From Stanieria sp. NIES-3757 (GTDB lineage Bacteria; Cyanobacteriota; Cyanobacteriia; Cyanobacteriales; Xenococcaceae), in the NCBI GenBank assembly GCA_002355455.1, contig AP017375.1, positions 4,145,640 to 4,209,639 of the forward strand: a stretch of 64,000 bases of DNA. Reading direction: 5' to 3'. How positions within the stretch are numbered: position 1 is the first letter of the stretch; every line of letters starts with the position of its first letter. The notes below the pieces were generated by a model. It was given only the letters and a program-made list of their open reading frames with translations. It did no database searches and had not been told where the DNA came from. Positions 62,171 to 64,000 of this stretch are shown piece after piece. Position numbers and translations under genes: made by a program.

Positions 62171-64000
62171 TTAGTTTTGAATAACTTGTTTAATAGTAGT
62201 CAGTAAACTTTCTGCGGTGATTGGTTTGGCTAAAAGGGCTTTAACCTTAGAATTTCTGGCTAGAGAATAGTCAGTCGCCAGTCCGCTAAGACTGATTATT
62301 TTAATTTGAGGAGCAATTTTTACTAATTTCGCGATCGCAGTTGCTCCATCCAGATTGGGCATCATCATATCCATTAACACTAGTTCGATCTCACTATGAT
62401 GCTGTTCAAAAATTGCGATCGCTTCTAAGCCGTCTTTGGCAATTAGTACCTGATAACCAGAGGTTTCTAATAAAATTTGAGTCATGTAAAGGTTGTCTGG
62501 TTCATCGTCGACTACCAAAATTAATTCTCCCTTGCCTTCAGGTAAAGCTGATTTTGAAACTTTGGGTTCTATTTTTTCGCCTTCGATAGCTGGCAAGAAA
62601 ATTTCAAATTGAGTACCGCATTTTAATTCACTGGATACTTCAATAAAACCTCCATGACTTTTCACAATTCCCATCGTGGTAAAGAGTCCTAATCCAGTAC
62701 CTTGATATACTTCTTTCGTAGTGAAAAATGGCTCAAAAATTCGCTCCAGAATCTGAGGGGGAATGCCATAACCAGTATCGATAATTGAGAGAACAACATA
62801 AGCTCCTACTTGGGCATCAAGATGTTTGCGAGCGTAGTCTTCTATAACAATTCGGTTTTCGGCACAAATCATCAAAGTACCACCTTGAGGCATCGCATCG
62901 CGAGAATTGACGCAAAGATTGAGTAATACTTGATGAATTTGGGTAGGATTGGCGTAAATCGTCCATAAATCTGACGGAATATTGACGACCACATTAATTG
63001 TTTTAGGAAAAGTCTCTTGGATTAAATACTCAACTTCTTCAATTACACTGTTGAGCTTGAGATTTCGCCTTTCGCCTTCCTCGCTCCGAGAGAACGCTAG
63101 TACTTGCTTGATGATATTAGCACCACGTTTAGCATTAGTTTCGATTAAGTCAGTTAGTTTGCGACAGGATTCGTTTTGCTGAGGCATCATGCGGGGCAAA
63201 ATTTGCACCGAGCCTAAGATGGGATTGAGGATATTGTTGAGATCGTGGGCAATACCGCTTGCCAAAGTACCGATACTTTCCAAACGTTGGGATTGAAATA
63301 ATTGAGATTCTAATTGTTTTTTTTCAGTGATGTCGGTGTCTACAATGAGAATAGATTTGGGCTTATCGGTGTGATCGCGTATAACTGACCAGTGACTATC
63401 TACCAAAACTTCTCGACCTGTTTTAGTATATTTTTTTAATTCTCCTTGCCATTTGCCTTTAGCGATCGCAGTTTGTTTGGCTTCTGCTACTCGATCTAAA
63501 GTTTCTTGCCACCAAAGTTCCATCGAGTTTTGACCGAGGACTTCCGTTTCTTCCCACTCATAGATATCTTTGGCACTAGGATTCCAAAAAGTAATTTTAT
63601 CTTCCAAGTCGCTGACAATAATTGCTTCTGTAGCTACGTCTAATAAGGCAGCTTGTTGGCGGTTTTTTTCCTCATTCGCGATCCGCTCGCTGAGATCGCG
63701 AATTGACCACAATAATCTGACGATATTTCCCCGAAAATCTCGTTCTACGGATAAAGAAATTCCTGCGGTAAAAAGTTTACCGTTACGAGGTCGCAATTCT
63801 AATTCCAATTCTTGAACTTCATTAGTTTGAGGTAAAGAATCTAGACAGTTGTGAAAATTCTGGCGCGATGTTTCGCAGATAAAAAGAATAAAAGGTTTTC
63901 CTACTAAGTGATCGCGTCTGATTTGCAGCAGTTTTTCTGTAGATCGGTTAGCTGCTTGAATTATGCCATTGCGATCGGTCACAATATATCCATCAGGAGC
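62171..64000 (-). CDS. PAS-PAS hybrid histidine kinase with receiver (5' end outside window)
   Basis: The N-terminal part lies beyond the window; about 609 codons are present. The order is as follows. A first PAS domain (DGYIVTDRNGIIQAANRS) is followed by a second PAS (ALLDVATEAIIVSDLEDKITFWN). HisKA comes next with H-box ASGIAHDLNNILNPI, then a full ATP domain with N-box VLLNLCVNSRDAMP, G1 IIDTGYGIP and G2 GTGLGLFTT. A C-terminal receiver follows, with LVVDDEPDN and phosphoacceptor in LVLMDMMMP. It is an NtrB-like hybrid kinase. The signal and partner are unknown. Confidence 0.92.
   Translation of the reverse strand, partial: APDGYIVTDRNGIIQAANRSTEKLLQIRRDHLVGKPFILFICETSRQNFHNCLDSLPQTNEVQELELELRPRNGKLFTAGISLSVERDFRGNIVRLLWSIRDLSERIANEEKNRQQAALLDVATEAIIVSDLEDKITFWNPSAKDIYEWEETEVLGQNSMELWWQETLDRVAEAKQTAIAKGKWQGELKKYTKTGREVLVDSHWSVIRDHTDKPKSILIVDTDITEKKQLESQLFQSQRLESIGTLASGIAHDLNNILNPILGSVQILPRMMPQQNESCRKLTDLIETNAKRGANIIKQVLAFSRSEEGERRNLKLNSVIEEVEYLIQETFPKTINVVVNIPSDLWTIYANPTQIHQVLLNLCVNSRDAMPQGGTLMICAENRIVIEDYARKHLDAQVGAYVVLSIIDTGYGIPPQILERIFEPFFTTKEVYQGTGLGLFTTMGIVKSHGGFIEVSSELKCGTQFEIFLPAIEGEKIEPKVSKSALPEGKGELILVVDDEPDNLYMTQILLETSGYQVLIAKDGLEAIAIFEQHHSEIELVLMDMMMPNLDGATAIAKLVKIAPQIKIISLSGLATDYSLARNSKVKALLAKPITAESLLTTIKQVIQN

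Overview
The window comes from a cyanobacterium. Direct signs are psbU (photosystem II extrinsic subunit), a psb34 gene with a perfect HLR1/RpaB motif in its leader, and very frequent HIP1 octamers (GCGATCGC). It also holds cyanobacterial-type genes such as a FtsH3-like protease, NucA/NuiA, a CPA1 Na+/H+ antiporter and a 1-Cys peroxiredoxin. The DNA is AT-rich. A unicellular or colonial lineage such as Stanieria/Pleurocapsa is my guess from gene style and has not been tested.

Layout. 0-10.6 kb: partial nadB, psbU, a kinase-like protein with a decayed ATP domain, a zinc-ribbon membrane protein, cobS, an unknown gene, tgt, a Crp-like regulator coupled to an M61 peptidase, a class IV aminotransferase and moaE. 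10.6-21 kb: an FHA-flavin reductase-ferredoxin fusion carrying an in-frame repeat insertion, a HEAT-like protein, an XPB-like helicase, a receiver-coiled-coil membrane protein, two antiporters and yedK. 21-31.5 kb: psb34, an M42 peptidase, yidD, a small lipoprotein, a secreted nuclease facing its NuiA-type inhibitor, uvsE, a DoxX protein and tRNA-Leu(UAG).

31.6-49.8 kb is a surface-polysaccharide and accessory region. It has a glycosylhydrolase-like protein, a polysaccharide deacetylase, and an acyltransferase remnant split by an intact IS4-family element with a 9-bp target duplication. It also has a DegT-type aminotransferase broken by four lesions, a DUF4832 protein, and an export operon (receiver-Wzz fusion, O-antigen polymerase/ligase, two GT2s, Wzx flippase). 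Two GT4 genes diverge from that operon. The receiver-Wzz fusion suggests that polysaccharide chain length or export is under direct phosphorelay control.

50-64 kb returns to housekeeping and stress functions: ftsH, 1-Cys peroxiredoxin, a sulfide:quinone oxidoreductase followed by cysK, mtnD, an ABC transporter, a low-molecular-weight phosphatase, an SGNH-like protein with 27-bp tandem repeats, a hemerythrin protein and a partial hybrid histidine kinase. Small palindromic repeats, many bounded by HIP1-like GCGATC, fill intergenic spaces throughout. I see no CRISPR array, rRNA or phage.
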